The position numbers were made by a program, and so were the translations under genes. Positions 1 to 10,237 of a stretch of 64,000 nt of DNA are shown piece after piece. This DNA is from Methanobacterium spitsbergense. GTDB lineage: Archaea; Methanobacteriota; Methanobacteria; Methanobacteriales; Methanobacteriaceae. The notes below the pieces were generated by a model, which did no database searches, was not told the origin of the DNA, and saw only the letters and a program-made list of their open reading frames with translations. Numbering within the stretch: position 1 is the first letter of the stretch; each line of letters starts with the position of its first letter. The stretch covers positions 62,001 through 126,000 of the forward strand of contig NZ_JAIOUQ010000014.1 in the NCBI RefSeq assembly GCF_019931065.1. Reading direction: 5' to 3'.

Positions 1-370
1 TGTAGTTCTTCCCATATTTTTTCGTCTTTGCCTGTGTAGATTAATCGTTCTTTGAATGCCCAGACCGTGGAACGGTCTGGGATTCTTTCAGGGAATCCTA
101 AAAACTTGTGGAATGAAATACGATCATTTGCTTGTCTTTCAAGTTCAGGATCCAACAATCCATACCACGATTGCAAAACCAACATCTTCATCATAACTAT
201 TTCATCATTATTAGGCCTGCCACCCAGTTCTGTACGATTATCATACATTTCCCTAATAATCGGCCTAAAAACCCCCAATCAATAAGAGGATCAATCTCAG
301 CCAACTTATCACCAAGCTCTTCCACACGAACATACTCTTTCCTCATGAAAAAATCATAAAACGACTTCAT
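1..370 (-). pseudogene. IS5-family transposase, N-terminal part, frameshifted and cut by the window edge
   Basis: The minus strand from ATG 370 reads MKSFYDFFMRKEYVRVEELG, then the reading frame is lost at a GGGGGTTTTT run near 266-275. It resumes one base back as RPIIREMYDNRTELGGRPNN and continues through LDPELERQANDRISFHKFLG and IPDRSTVWAFKERL. This is the DUF772/InsH N-terminal domain of IS5-type DDE transposases. The catalytic part would lie to the left of the window. A one-base deletion is the simplest reading. Single-tRNA -1 slippage on the G run is a weaker alternative, since some IS5 subgroups use frameshifting. No terminal inverted repeat was identified downstream of 370. Confidence 0.8.
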
Positions 371-562
371 AATACTTCTATACCCTTAATAATATATAAA
401 TTTATTGCATTTAGCATTTAAACCCACATTAACAAATAAAAAATAAACCAAAAGATTAAAATCGAAAAAAATCAAATGGTTTATAAAAATTCTCAAATAT
501 TTTTTTTAAGACTATATTTTTTTAAACAGTATCAAGACTAATAAAAATTCAAACAATTTTTT

Positions 563-1759
563 TTACAAATTGCAGATCTCATCGGGAATTTCTCTAAGTG
601 AAATCAGATCTTTTGCAATGCACAGAACAGTTAAAATCACCCGCACCAAGAATCCTGGTAAAATTGTACCTAAAAAGCCGGTTAATAAAACCAAAAGTAT
701 TATCAAATAATATGGAATTCTGAATATTAAAAGTAGACGGCTTTTACAGTCATCCCATCTAAATGAGGAAATGAATATTAGGCTCAGTGATAAAAGTGCA
801 ACAGCTAGTGATATGCACATAATCCATGTATCAATGCTTGAAAGTTCACTTCCATACGATAACATTAAAACATGTTTGATACCAGCAGCCGCTCCAACAA
901 TTCCAAGAAGCAATGGAAAATGGGAGTATATCCAAAGCTGATATTTGACAATTTGATCTCCGCGTTCCTGTACTCTTGCTTCAGCACCTCCGGCCTCTTC
1001 AAAGTATCCCCACCATATGCTGAAAGATATTAATAGACCCATTAATCCTATAATTGCTGTGTAAATATTGAATCCAACATTACTAATGGCCAAAACAACA
1101 CTCACAATTGCTTCTCCAATAACAATTATGGTGAAAAGACCAAACCTTTCAGGTAAATGAGTTGGATGTGTAGGAAAATTTATATGAAGATCCCCTGCTC
1201 TAAAAGGTGTTAAGAAATCAACAAATAAAGCAACTCCCCAGAGTACAAAACGATAAGGAGCAGGTATAAATGCAGATATCAACCATATAGTGGCAGCAAT
1301 ACCAAAACCAATACTGTAACGACGTGTTAATGGACGTGCATCAGGCAAATTTCTTCCAACTTTAACATACTGAGCAACAAGAATAAATCTCAAAACAGCA
1401 TAAGAGATAGCAAAACCCTCACCAGTGGTTGTCAAAGCATTCCTAACGTTAACTGCCAACGAAGCAACAACAACCATCTGCAACATTGTCAAGGCCCTAT
1501 TTAAGATATCATCGGTTCCAAAACGGTCCAAATAAAATGTATGACCCGACCAACCCCACCAGATAGCAAAAAATAGGGGAATAGATTCTAAAAAAGTAAT
1601 GGGTGTATAATTAGCACTTAAATTTAATGCAATCTGTGAAATGGCCGCAACAAAAATCAGATCGTACAGTAGTTCCAACCAGTCAGAACGTTTTTCCAAA
1701 CTTTGATCATCATTTGATCGTAAAGTTGGCAGTACAACAAAATCTTTTCTAAGCTTCAT
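563..1759 (-). CDS. Low-temperature-requirement A (LtrA) family membrane protein
   Basis: A protein of 398 residues with about ten hydrophobic segments. It carries the LtrA signature near the N-terminus (DWLELLYDLIFVAAISQ, about residues 27-43) and a second conserved block, HLPERFGLFTIIVIGEAIVS, near the middle. LtrA proteins were named from a Listeria cold-growth mutant; their biochemical role is unsettled, so only the family is asserted. I chose ATG 1759; a TTG four codons upstream (1771) is possible, but the GTGGGGG just before 1759 is a better ribosome-binding candidate. It stands alone, with about 250 bases of AT-rich DNA before the next gene. Confidence 0.85.
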   Translation of the reverse strand: MKLRKDFVVLPTLRSNDDQSLEKRSDWLELLYDLIFVAAISQIALNLSANYTPITFLESIPLFFAIWWGWSGHTFYLDRFGTDDILNRALTMLQMVVVASLAVNVRNALTTTGEGFAISYAVLRFILVAQYVKVGRNLPDARPLTRRYSIGFGIAATIWLISAFIPAPYRFVLWGVALFVDFLTPFRAGDLHINFPTHPTHLPERFGLFTIIVIGEAIVSVVLAISNVGFNIYTAIIGLMGLLISFSIWWGYFEEAGGAEARVQERGDQIVKYQLWIYSHFPLLLGIVGAAAGIKHVLMLSYGSELSSIDTWIMCISLAVALLSLSLIFISSFRWDDCKSRLLLIFRIPYYLIILLVLLTGFLGTILPGFLVRVILTVLCIAKDLISLREIPDEICNL

Positions 1760-2025
1760 AGGCCCCCACAATAATCATTAATATGAATATAATTTTACTA
1801 TTAAATTTTTTTTTGATTCAATAATAAAGTACACTATACTATTAGCTTTAAAAAAATTTATAATTACCGATACCCTTCAACTAAACTCCACCACTAATTA
1901 GAAGTCAAAATAAAGTTTTACACCAAAATTTTCAATTACTCTTCATAATCTTAAAAAAAATATGGTAAAACTAATCAATTACAAAAAATATTTCACATTT
2001 TAATGAACTATATTTAGTCATTAAT

Positions 2026-2313
2026 TTAACTATTAACCTTCAATTTTTCTTTGATCTCTTCAAATAATTCAATATGGTCCTTCATATCTTCTGTAAGAAA
2101 ATAAACAGCACCATACTTATTATCAACAGGTGTTGCAATGATATTATGTTCTTCCAAAAGTTTTAAATGATGCCTAACGGTTTTATAATTCAATTCAAGA
2201 ATTTCTGATAAATTATATACATTATATGGTTCTGTTTTGAGTAAATCCATAATCCTCACTCTGTTAAACCCGCCTTTACTTCCTTTGAATAACCACCACA
2301 ACAAGCTTTCCAT
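2026..2313 (-). CDS. Winged helix-turn-helix transcriptional regulator
   Basis: A protein of 95 residues. The central part (KTEPYNVYNLSEILELNYKT then VRHHLKLLEEHNII) is a typical ArsR-like winged helix-turn-helix with recognition helix NYKTVRHHLKLLEE. A short wing (YGAVYFLTEDM) and a C-terminal helix likely used for dimerisation follow. There is no cysteine metal box, so metal sensing is unlikely. The N-terminus SLLWWLFKGSKGGFNRVRIM is found in other archaeal small wHTH proteins. Start ATG 2313. Its target is unknown; the neighbouring divergent or convergent genes give no clear partner. Confidence 0.8.
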   Translation of the reverse strand: MESLLWWLFKGSKGGFNRVRIMDLLKTEPYNVYNLSEILELNYKTVRHHLKLLEEHNIIATPVDNKYGAVYFLTEDMKDHIELFEEIKEKLKVNS

Positions 2314-2761
2314 TTGTATCCCTTAATGATATTATAAAGAAAAATATTAATATTAAAACTTTTACTTTTAAACTTTAAATTAAGTTAAGTTGAACAAGTA
2401 TTTAAAATTTAACATTAATAATCATTTTTTTTCAGAACTGCAGATAATAAATCAAGATTAACTAAACAAAATTGTAAAATTCATACTGTTGGGTGTTAAT
2501 AAAAAAATAATAAGCACCAAAAAAAGATATCTAAAAAAATTCTTCCCATAAATCAAATATCATATTTCAATAAAATACTCAAAAATCACAAAAAATCTTA
2601 AAAATGTGTAATAATTAAAAATAGCTATCGCTAAAACCTTCCCAAAAATAGTATAATTGTTCCTTATAATATGTTTTATGCATAAATTAGACAATAATTA
2701 AAAATTAATTAAAATTATAAAAAATGCATAAAAAATTTTTAAATTTATAATATTCAATTGT
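2314..2761. other. AT-rich intergenic stretch, nothing recognised
   Basis: About 450 very AT-rich bases between the wHTH gene and the small membrane protein. I see no ORF with a ribosome-binding site, no strong hairpin and no repeat here. It may hold promoter elements for the wHTH gene. Confidence 0.5.
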
Positions 2762-2926
2762 TTATATTATGCTGATATACAGAGTACCAAAACCAACAAC
2801 AAAACATAATACAGCAGTTATATATGTGGATGTTCTGGAACCTTCCATCAATTTGGTTGAACTGTAAAGTAAAAGAGGTACGAGTAAAAGTAGGATAATA
2901 GCACCTGCAAGATAGAATATACGCAT
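2762..2926 (-). CDS. Small two-helix membrane protein (54 aa)
   Basis: Starting at ATG 2926 the product is 54 residues, with a hydrophobic helix at about 4-20 (FYLAGAIILLLLVPLLLY), a short polar loop (SSTKLMEGSRTS) and a second helix to the C-terminus. The start is set by a GGAGG nine bases upstream of ATG 2926; the open frame continues further upstream, but nothing there has a ribosome-binding site. I do not recognise the family. It is monocistronic as far as can be seen. Confidence 0.6.
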   Translation of the reverse strand: MRIFYLAGAIILLLLVPLLLYSSTKLMEGSRTSTYITAVLCFVVGFGTLYISII

Positions 2927-3175
2927 TTTAATAAAACCTCCACACCATTTTATCTTCAATAATACTCTTCTGAATTAAATTCAGATATTTCCAATTAAAT
3001 TTAAATTCATTTCTATTTAAGATTAACCACACTGAAATAAATGGATATCCTAAGTTAAGCAAAATTATTTGGTAACAGCGGTTAATACATTAATAAAGAA
3101 GATCATTTTTTGGAGATTTTTCACTGTATAAAAGAATGGAATGAATTGTTAAAAAATAATCGGAGGTGGATGTCA

Positions 3176-3841
3176 ATGGATGTTGTTAAAGCATTAAATT
3201 CCCGTTTTACTTGTAGAGCATTTAAACAGGATCCAGTAACAAAAGAGACTATTCTTAAAATAATGGAAGAAGCAACCCATTCCCCTTCATGGGCAAATAC
3301 ACAACCATGGGAAATATTTGTAGCGGGGGGCGATGCATTAGAAAGGATTCGAAGAAATTTTATGGAATCATATGCAAATGATGAACCCATAACTCCAGAA
3401 ATACCCTGGGTTGAAAACTGGCCAAGCGCCATGGAAGAACGGATAAAGGAACTTGGAATAGGCCGATTTAAACATCTGGGAATTTCAAGGGACGATAAGA
3501 TAGCTAAAAACGCGAATTGGAGATTAAATTTCAAATTTTTCGATGCACCATTAGTTGTATATCTATGCATGCATGAGAGCCTAACTGAATGGTCAATTTT
3601 CGATCTTGGATTATTATCACAGAGCATAATGCTGGCTGCACAGGAACATGGAGTAGACTCTGCACCATCAGTAAATCTTGTTGCATATCCCAATTTCATA
3701 AGAAAAGAACTAGAAATTCCAGAAGAACTCATGATAGTCTTTGGAATTGCACTGGGATATAAAGATGAAAAAAGCCCTCAAAATACATACAAAAGCCCAA
3801 GACGCCCAATAGAAGAAGTAGTCAGAACAAAAGGATTTTAA
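3176..3841 (+). CDS. Nitroreductase-family flavoprotein
   Basis: A 221-residue nitroreductase-fold FMN oxidoreductase. It has the N-terminal [14 protein letters not shown] block (Arg for FMN phosphate), the [20 protein letters not shown] motif and the C-terminal [18 protein letters not shown] block. The start is ATG 3176, nine bases after GGAGG (3162-3166); an in-frame ATG at 3170 lies too close to that site. The family reduces nitro compounds, quinones or flavins with NAD(P)H; the substrate is not predictable here. It lies 67 bases upstream of a second, shorter nitroreductase on the same strand, so co-transcription is likely. Confidence 0.88.
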   Translation: MDVVKALNSRFTCRAFKQDPVTKETILKIMEEATHSPSWANTQPWEIFVAGGDALERIRRNFMESYANDEPITPEIPWVENWPSAMEERIKELGIGRFKHLGISRDDKIAKNANWRLNFKFFDAPLVVYLCMHESLTEWSIFDLGLLSQSIMLAAQEHGVDSAPSVNLVAYPNFIRKELEIPEELMIVFGIALGYKDEKSPQNTYKSPRRPIEEVVRTKGF

Positions 3842-3908
3842 AAATTTTTTAAAAAAAATAGATTCTAAATATCTGTTTAATCTAAAAAATAATGGGGGAA
3901 ATTATATC

Positions 3909-4421
3909 ATGGATGTAAATAAAGCTATAGAAGTTAGAAGAAGCATTAGAAAGTACAAAAAAATTGATATTGAAGAAGATAAGTTGGATAAAATTTTGGA
4001 ATCAGCTAGAATTGCACCATCAGCAGCCAACCGTCAACAATGGAAATTTGTGGTTGTAAAAGATCCAAATATAAGAAAAAAACTTGTAGATGCATGTCAT
4101 GGCCAGGTATTTGTTGGAGAAGCTCCTGTAGTAATAGCTGCATGTTCAACAGAATCTGATCAGAAAATGCCCTGCGGACAATATGCATATACAGTTGATC
4201 TTTCAATTGCCCTTTCATTTATGATACTACAGGCAACAGAACTTGAACTTGGAACCTGCTGGTTAGGTGCTTTCAACGAAGACAACGTGAAAAATATACT
4301 GAACATACCAGATAACATCAGAGTTGTTGGAGTGATAACCATAGGATATCCAGATGAGAAACCCGACCCAAGACCACGAAAAACAATGGGAGAAATAGTA
4401 TCAAACAATGGATGGATGTAA
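3909..4421 (+). CDS. Nitroreductase-family protein
   Basis: A 170-residue compact nitroreductase of the type common in methanogens. The N-terminus has [13 protein letters not shown] (FMN-binding Arg/Ser), then [20 protein letters not shown], and near the end [19 protein letters not shown] and [20 protein letters not shown] precedes ATG 3909. It follows another nitroreductase, which suggests a two-gene redox unit. These proteins often act as ferredoxin- or F420-linked oxidoreductases in methanogens, but nothing here identifies the electron donor. Confidence 0.88.
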   Translation: MDVNKAIEVRRSIRKYKKIDIEEDKLDKILESARIAPSAANRQQWKFVVVKDPNIRKKLVDACHGQVFVGEAPVVIAACSTESDQKMPCGQYAYTVDLSIALSFMILQATELELGTCWLGAFNEDNVKNILNIPDNIRVVGVITIGYPDEKPDPRPRKTMGEIVSNNGWM

Positions 4422-4619
4422 AAATAAGAACTAAATAAAAAGATTATTTAATACTGAGGATGAGGCAATCAATGGGATGGGCTTAGTGAAAGAACTCTTA
4501 TTCTCCCACTAATTCATGTCTAAATCAAAAATCTCATCAAATTATTTCCATATATTTTTAATCAAATATATCATACAAAAATCCAATATTATAATTAAAT
4601 TTCAACAAATTGAATATTT

Positions 4620-5773
4620 TTAGATAAGATTAAAATATTTTAAAAGGGCAAACATTTGATTACATGATTTATTTATCCTATTTTTTTTTAAGGTCCCGTG
4701 AAGTGCAAGAACTTCACATGTAACTGCAGGCACACCATTTAAATTACAAACATCTTCCAGTGCACCCGGATATTTTACTCCAACTTTTTCATAGGCAATT
4801 AATTTAGACCCTGAATTTTTGGCAATGTATCCAGCAATTTTATAACTCTTTAAAATGGGTATCTTGGTACAAAGAGCACTATCCCTGCCTGGAACACCTC
4901 CTGGCATTGATAAATGGAAATCTCCCAAAGCATCAACATGCAATCTCTTTGCAAGTTTCATTATAATGTTGGTGGGACTTTCTGTTTTATTTGCCCTCCT
5001 ATTGGGGTTCGTGTGATTCCAATATCTATGGGTATGTGATGTACAGTAGGGAATTGCAAATGGAATAATATAAATTGTTCCTTTGATTGTTTTACCATTA
5101 AGATAATTTATCAACTTCATTGCTGCTGCAGGAGCAGGTAATTCATTTCCATGCACACCAGCAACAATTAATATTTTAGGTCCCTTACCGTTCCCAAATG
5201 TAACCATGGGAGTTCCAGTTTTTGCCTTAGAAATTATCTGATCGCTAAGAACTGTCTTAGGAATATATTTGTAGAGTAAGGAATTTTTTTTGATATCCCC
5301 ACTTGTTGCATGGTTAATAATATCTATCTTCACAGCAGTTTTAAAGCTCGAACAGTAATATGCAACACCATTACCCGAAATATCCTGAATACTGTTGTAA
5401 TGTAAAATAAGAGTATATTTTGTTCCATTTTTTAATTTTTTAGAGGGTGTAATAATTAAATTATTATCATGAATATTTTTCCTAAAAAGAGTTAATAAAC
5501 CATTTCCAAGTAGTTCTATCCATTTATTCCCAAATTTCACATGTTTATTAAATTTAATATGAATAACTTTATTAGTTTTCACATTCAAGCAATTTATTTT
5601 GGGATCAGAACTTTTAACAACAGGAAAGTTCAGATATGAATTTGAAATTGTTACTGGATGAATAATATTTTCTGAGTAATTAAATTTGAATTATTATCAG
5701 CAGCAGAAACCATACCACATGTTAGCAATCCAAAAATACAAGGTAATAACAGAATTAATAAACGTTGATCCAT
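4620..5773 (-). pseudogene. Secreted Big_5 + M14/AstE-like zinc peptidase-like gene with a frameshift after the signal peptide
   Basis: The signal peptide MDQRLLILLLPCIFGLLTCG...VSAADNNSN starts at ATG 5773 behind a GGTGA site. Its frame closes soon after, and the rest of the protein is one frame over. The frame change lies at about 5678-5690 and fits a one-base deletion. The main frame then reads VVKSSDPKINCLNVKTNKVI, a Big_5 (SbsA Ig-like) domain, followed by a carboxypeptidase/AstE-like domain with VAGVHGNELPAPAAAMKLI (His and Glu metal ligands), HTNPNRRANK, DFHLSM (third His) and TCEVL (candidate catalytic Glu). The family hydrolyses amide bonds at a zinc site. An intact relative is at 26298-27470. 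Loss of the leader would abolish secretion unless the frameshift is a sequencing error. Confidence 0.7.
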
Positions 5774-5834
5774 TTTCCCGACTCACCTACAGGTTCACCA
5801 CTATTAAAATTTTATTTACCATCTAGAAATTGCC

Positions 5835-7430
5835 TTATTTTTTATTCAAAGTAATACTGTAATCTTCAAATGCTGTTTCTAATGTTTCCAACATTTTCTT
5901 ACCAATTTCTTCATATGCTTCATATCTTAAATTAGCCAATGAAACTCTCACAGACCAGCTGGGAGCATCAAATCCTGCACCGGGAAGAATAACTATAGAT
6001 TCTTTATCTGCCAGTGCAAATACAAATGAAAGTGCATTATATGATTTTTCCATCCATTCTGCAAAGGACATGCCATACCTATCAGTTGCAAGTTTAAGAA
6101 GATCTATTACTGCATAGTAATTGGTTGCAGTAGAATCATAATCTAAAGGCAGACCCAGAGACTTATAGAGCACATGTATACGCTTGTTAAGAGCATTTTT
6201 AGTACCTTCAATATAATTGATATCATCCTCAATTATAAAGAACAATGAAAATAGGGTCATTTGAGTTTGCTGAGGTAGAGATAAACCTGCAGTATGTTTA
6301 AGAGCTACTGATCTGCTGTCCGCAACCATACGGTCTATGAATTTAATGTTAGAGGGATCAAGACTTATGCTTTCATACCTTTTTATTAACTGATTTTTTA
6401 TATTTTCAGGAAGTGTGCTCAACATTTTATCTATTGCATTGTTTTCATAAAGTGCCACCACACCCAATCTCCAGCCTGTACATCCCATATGCTTACTGAA
6501 TGAGTAAACACAGATAGTATTTGATGGTATTTCCGACATAATGGAACTAAAATTTTCAACAAAGGTTGCATAAACATCATCAGATATGATGATAAGATGG
6601 GGATTATCATTTTTTACTATGTTCGCTATTCTTTGGATGGTTTCATCCCTGATTGCTCTTGCCTGGGGATTTCCAGGATTAACAACAAAAAATGCTTTAA
6701 TAGATGGATCTTTAAGTTTATCTATTTCACTATCTGGATACTGCCAATCATCATCCGGATCAGCTTTAATCTCAACTTCAACCAAGTCATAGTCGTTTAA
6801 ATGTGGTATTTCAAGGTAAGGAGTAAATATGGGAGATCCAATTGCTATTTTATCCCCTTTTTTAATCAGCTTATTTTCAATTAGCGAGTTAAAAACATAT
6901 ATGATCCCACCTGTACCTCCTTCAGTTGCAAAGAGATCATATTTACACGATTTTAACTGGTTTTTACATAGAAATTCAATTAAAAATGAATGTACAACCT
7001 TTTCTGAGTGGGGTAACATTCGGTCTGGTTCGGGATAGAAATCTCCAATACAACCAATCACCAGTTCATACACCCAGCTATCCGGATCAAAACCCATTTT
7101 ATTGATTCCATATTCAACAGAACTCTTAAGAAAATTTATACCTGGTGCATCAGGATTTTTATGGGCATAATCTTGAAATCTCTCTGATATTCCTTCCTTT
7201 TCAGCATGAAAACCAGTATGTACATATTTACAGTTGCATTTAGTTTCTTCCATCGCAAAATTACCAAGAGTAAAAAATGCCTGTCTAGGGGTGGTGGCAA
7301 TCCAATTAGGATTACCTCTACCAGCATTTAGAAGTGTGCGATCACGGAAATTTCCTGCAATATTGGTCAGTGCAAATTGAACCTCAAAAGGACTCAGTTC
7401 CATATAGCTCTTTAACTCTTTATAATCCAT
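5835..7430 (-). CDS. asdA: Bifunctional aspartate aminotransferase / L-aspartate 4-decarboxylase
   Basis: A PLP enzyme of 531 residues, the length typical of AsdA and longer than ordinary fold-I aminotransferases. Visible motifs are the N-terminal LLNAGRGNPNW, the phosphate loop region DLFATEGGTGG, NPGNPQARAI, ISDDVYATF and the PLP-lysine block SFSKHMGCTGWRLG (Lys about 313). AsdA converts aspartate to alanine and CO2 and also transaminates. In bacteria it can work with an aspartate-alanine antiporter; none is adjacent. ATG 7430 follows AGGAG; an in-frame TTG at 7448 is less likely. The TPR gene lies only 32 bases upstream on the same strand, so the two may be co-transcribed. Confidence 0.88.
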   Translation of the reverse strand: MDYKELKSYMELSPFEVQFALTNIAGNFRDRTLLNAGRGNPNWIATTPRQAFFTLGNFAMEETKCNCKYVHTGFHAEKEGISERFQDYAHKNPDAPGINFLKSSVEYGINKMGFDPDSWVYELVIGCIGDFYPEPDRMLPHSEKVVHSFLIEFLCKNQLKSCKYDLFATEGGTGGIIYVFNSLIENKLIKKGDKIAIGSPIFTPYLEIPHLNDYDLVEVEIKADPDDDWQYPDSEIDKLKDPSIKAFFVVNPGNPQARAIRDETIQRIANIVKNDNPHLIIISDDVYATFVENFSSIMSEIPSNTICVYSFSKHMGCTGWRLGVVALYENNAIDKMLSTLPENIKNQLIKRYESISLDPSNIKFIDRMVADSRSVALKHTAGLSLPQQTQMTLFSLFFIIEDDINYIEGTKNALNKRIHVLYKSLGLPLDYDSTATNYYAVIDLLKLATDRYGMSFAEWMEKSYNALSFVFALADKESIVILPGAGFDAPSWSVRVSLANLRYEAYEEIGKKMLETLETAFEDYSITLNKK

Positions 7431-7462
7431 AGTTTTCTCCTGATCCAACTTTTAATATTTAT

Positions 7463-9559
7463 TTATGAATTGCCCGATTCTTTATCCTGATTAATATACT
7501 CCAGTGTGATTTTTTTAAAATGGAGTGCATCAGGATTGTCTGGATCTTTAAATAATACCTCATCAAAACATTCAAGGGCTTCTTTATACTGTTTAATTAG
7601 CCCCAAGGTAACGCCCTTTTCAAGAAGTCCCAGAACAAAATTTGGATCGATATCCAATGCATTGTCAAAGGATTCTATTGCATTTTGAAAGTTATCAATT
7701 TCTTTATAATTCAAACCAATCTGTAGCCATGCCCATGGATTCTCTGGTTCGGCTTCAACTATGGTTTTAAAAACATTAATAGAAGATTCAAAATCCCCCA
7801 TATGCTTTAATGCAATACCCTTGTAGTTCATTGCATCCATATTATCATTATTAATCTTTAAAGCCTGTTCAAAACATTCTAATGCCATATCGGATTCTTC
7901 AAGGAAACCTAATGACTGGCCTTTTTTTATGAGTGCCTCTTCACTGTCAGGGTTTAAATTTAAGGCACTATCAAAATTTTTAAGAGCTTCCTTGTATCTT
8001 CCAAGTTCCAATAACAGGTTACCCATTAAATTGAACGCTTCAAAGTTATCTGGATCCATAATTGTAACCATTTCAAAGCTTTTTATTGCTTCTTCAGTTT
8101 TACCTAAAAACATCAAGGATCTGCCTTTGAAGTACCACGCACCAATATTTTTGGGGTCAATATTCAGAGCATTATCAAAAGATTCGAGGGCATCTTCCTG
8201 TTTATTTTGATATTCCATCGATATTCCCCTTAAAAACCATGCTTCATCATTTTCAGGGTCAATTTCAAGTAAATAATCCAGGGTTCCAACAGATTCCTCG
8301 AACTTTTCAATTGTTTGAAGTGTTCTTACTTTCAAAAAAAGCGCAGGTAAAAGCATTGGTTTTATTTTCAAGGCCTTATCACAACAATCTATTGCATCTT
8401 CAAATTTTTCAAGACGTATGAGTATGGTTGCCTTGTTCATCAATGCATTATGATCATTAGGATTCAAATCCAAAGCCTTATCAAGACATTCCATTGCTTT
8501 ATCATTCATACCCATAGTTAAAAATGTTGCACCTTTATTGGTCCACGCCTCAGAATAATCAGGCTTTATTTCAAGGGCTTTATCATAACACTTAATCTCT
8601 TCATGGTGCTCGCCCATTTCATACAAAGAAAGCGCCTTACCATTCCATGCCTCAGCATAATTTTCATTGATCTCAATTGCCTTTTCATAGGATTCAATGG
8701 ATGCAGGGAAAATTTTAAGATCGTATAGCACAACACCCCTACGATACCATGCTTCTGTAATGAGTGGATTGATCTCAAGGGATTTATCGTAACATTCCAG
8801 GGCATCTGCAAATTCACCCATAGCAGAAAGTGTTTTTGCCTTTAAAAACCATGCTCTATCGTCATTAGGGTCAAGATCAATTGCATGGTCAAAACATATT
8901 ACTGAATCATCATAGCACTTCATTATACCATATGTAACTCCTTTAGAATTCCATGCTTCAATAAACATAGGATCTATTTCCAATGCACGTTCAAAAGATT
9001 TTAATGCTTCATCTGTTCTTCCTATGCCTCCAAGTGCATTACCTCTCTTAAAGTACACATCAGGATCATCATTTTCAACTTCAAGAATTTCCTCCAGGCA
9101 AACAAGAGCCTCAACATATCTTTCAAGGTTTAAAAGACAGTTAGATTTTTCTTTTAACACCGATACCCTGTTCTCAGTTCTATCGAGTATACCATCAAAT
9201 ATTGAAATTGCCTCTTCAAACTCTCCAATGGATGACAATAAAAATGCTTTGTTATTAAGCAGTACTTCGTCTTCAGGATTGATTTCCAGTGCTTTATTAA
9301 AACAGTCTAATGATTCTTCATACCTCTCACAAAGTAACAACGCCATACACATGTTGTCAAGAGCCCATACAAAATCGGATTTTATCTTTAAAGCTTCATC
9401 AAAACATTTAACAGCATCTTCAGCTTTTCCAAGTCCCATTAAAGCCATTCCTTTACGAGTCCATAATTCAGGATCATCGGGATCTTGCTTCAAAAGCTTT
9501 TCACAGGATTCAACAATATTAACAAATTCCTCATCATTAACATCACCATATTCTTCCAC
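7463..9559 (-). CDS. Large tetratricopeptide repeat (TPR) protein
   Basis: About 698 residues made almost entirely of roughly 20 consecutive 34-residue TPRs, recognisable by W-x3-G/L-Y/F-x8-A-x3-A/F-x2-ALxIxP periodicity, for example AWYFKGRSLMFLGKTEEAI and EALKNFDSALNLNPDS. It has no signal peptide or membrane segment, so it is a cytoplasmic scaffold for protein-protein contacts. I place the start at GTG 9559, eight bases after GGAGG; the open frame extends 11 codons upstream. TPR proteins of this size are common in methanogens and their partners are usually unknown. Its linkage to the aspartate decarboxylase downstream is positional only. Confidence 0.85.
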   Translation of the reverse strand: MEEYGDVNDEEFVNIVESCEKLLKQDPDDPELWTRKGMALMGLGKAEDAVKCFDEALKIKSDFVWALDNMCMALLLCERYEESLDCFNKALEINPEDEVLLNNKAFLLSSIGEFEEAISIFDGILDRTENRVSVLKEKSNCLLNLERYVEALVCLEEILEVENDDPDVYFKRGNALGGIGRTDEALKSFERALEIDPMFIEAWNSKGVTYGIMKCYDDSVICFDHAIDLDPNDDRAWFLKAKTLSAMGEFADALECYDKSLEINPLITEAWYRRGVVLYDLKIFPASIESYEKAIEINENYAEAWNGKALSLYEMGEHHEEIKCYDKALEIKPDYSEAWTNKGATFLTMGMNDKAMECLDKALDLNPNDHNALMNKATILIRLEKFEDAIDCCDKALKIKPMLLPALFLKVRTLQTIEKFEESVGTLDYLLEIDPENDEAWFLRGISMEYQNKQEDALESFDNALNIDPKNIGAWYFKGRSLMFLGKTEEAIKSFEMVTIMDPDNFEAFNLMGNLLLELGRYKEALKNFDSALNLNPDSEEALIKKGQSLGFLEESDMALECFEQALKINNDNMDAMNYKGIALKHMGDFESSINVFKTIVEAEPENPWAWLQIGLNYKEIDNFQNAIESFDNALDIDPNFVLGLLEKGVTLGLIKQYKEALECFDEVLFKDPDNPDALHFKKITLEYINQDKESGNS

Positions 9560-9887
9560 AAACCATCCCTCCTGTTTTATATTATATATCATGGATAGTT
9601 GATTTAATTATCCATTTAACAACAACTTAAATTTAAACCCGGATTATTACAAATACCTATGATTATTGGTTGGAATTAATAAATTATTTTAAAACAGTTT
9701 ATATTTGTCCTAAAAACAGAATCAATACATTGTGGAATAATTTTATTAATGGATCAATCAACAGAAATCTTGATTTTTAATGTCTCTAAAATTATGAGAA
9801 ACCTATATTGACTAGGAATAACAAATAAAAGTCTAAGAGTTATAAAAATTTAAACCAAATTAATGATTGGATATGAGGAGATGTAGT
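9560..9887. other. Divergent intergenic region
   Basis: About 330 bases between divergently read genes (TPR protein to the left, small basic protein to the right). The sequence AAAAATTTAAACC near 9845 could be part of a promoter. No RNA structure or ORF was recognised. Confidence 0.4.
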
Positions 9888-10199
9888 ATGACCGATAACA
9901 ATGAATTATCAGCTATAGAATCAAAGGCAGGTGAGATACTTAAGGGACATAATGGTGTTTATCTTGATAAAAGATTATACGCCGTCTTAAAAAAAGGTTT
10001 CCCTGGCCTAACACGTAAAGATTTTAATAAAGTATTGGATTCACTATTAACCAGCGGATATTCAATGGAACGTGGACTTATAAGGCCTTTAACTGCAAAT
10101 GAAGTGGAAAAACAGAAGAAAGAAGAGCATGAAAGCGGTAAAAAAGCAGGAAAAGGCGCTTCTGAACGTCCAAGGCTTTCTACAAAACGTGGAATTTAA
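9888..10199 (+). CDS. Small basic protein of unknown function (103 aa)
   Basis: The start ATG 9888 is set by GAGGAG seven bases upstream. Residues about 10-75 look like a compact helical domain (LYAVLKKGFPGLTRKDFNKV then LDSLLTSGYSMERGLIRPL), reminiscent of a winged helix. The C-terminal third is highly charged (EKQKKEEHESGKKAGKGASE) and ends in basic residues. A nucleic-acid-binding role is plausible from composition but not shown. I do not recognise a named family. It is followed convergently by the gene at 10238-10570. Confidence 0.6.
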   Translation: MTDNNELSAIESKAGEILKGHNGVYLDKRLYAVLKKGFPGLTRKDFNKVLDSLLTSGYSMERGLIRPLTANEVEKQKKEEHESGKKAGKGASERPRLSTKRGI

Positions 10200-10237
10200 T
10201 GGAGGATAAGTGATTGGGAGATAATTAATCTTTTAAT

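Noticed and set aside
3121..3732. 203-codon minus-strand open frame inside the nitroreductase
   Set aside because: Shadow of a clearly conserved gene; no start signals.
4440..4619. Short GC-richer patch near 4460-4515 as a transposon end
   Set aside because: Slight resemblance to the TnpB element end (TTCTCCCAC) but no matching hairpin or second end.
9024..9602. 192-codon plus-strand open frame opposite the TPR gene
   Set aside because: Low-complexity Ser-rich antisense of the TPR codons; no ribosome-binding site and the TPR reading is far better supported.
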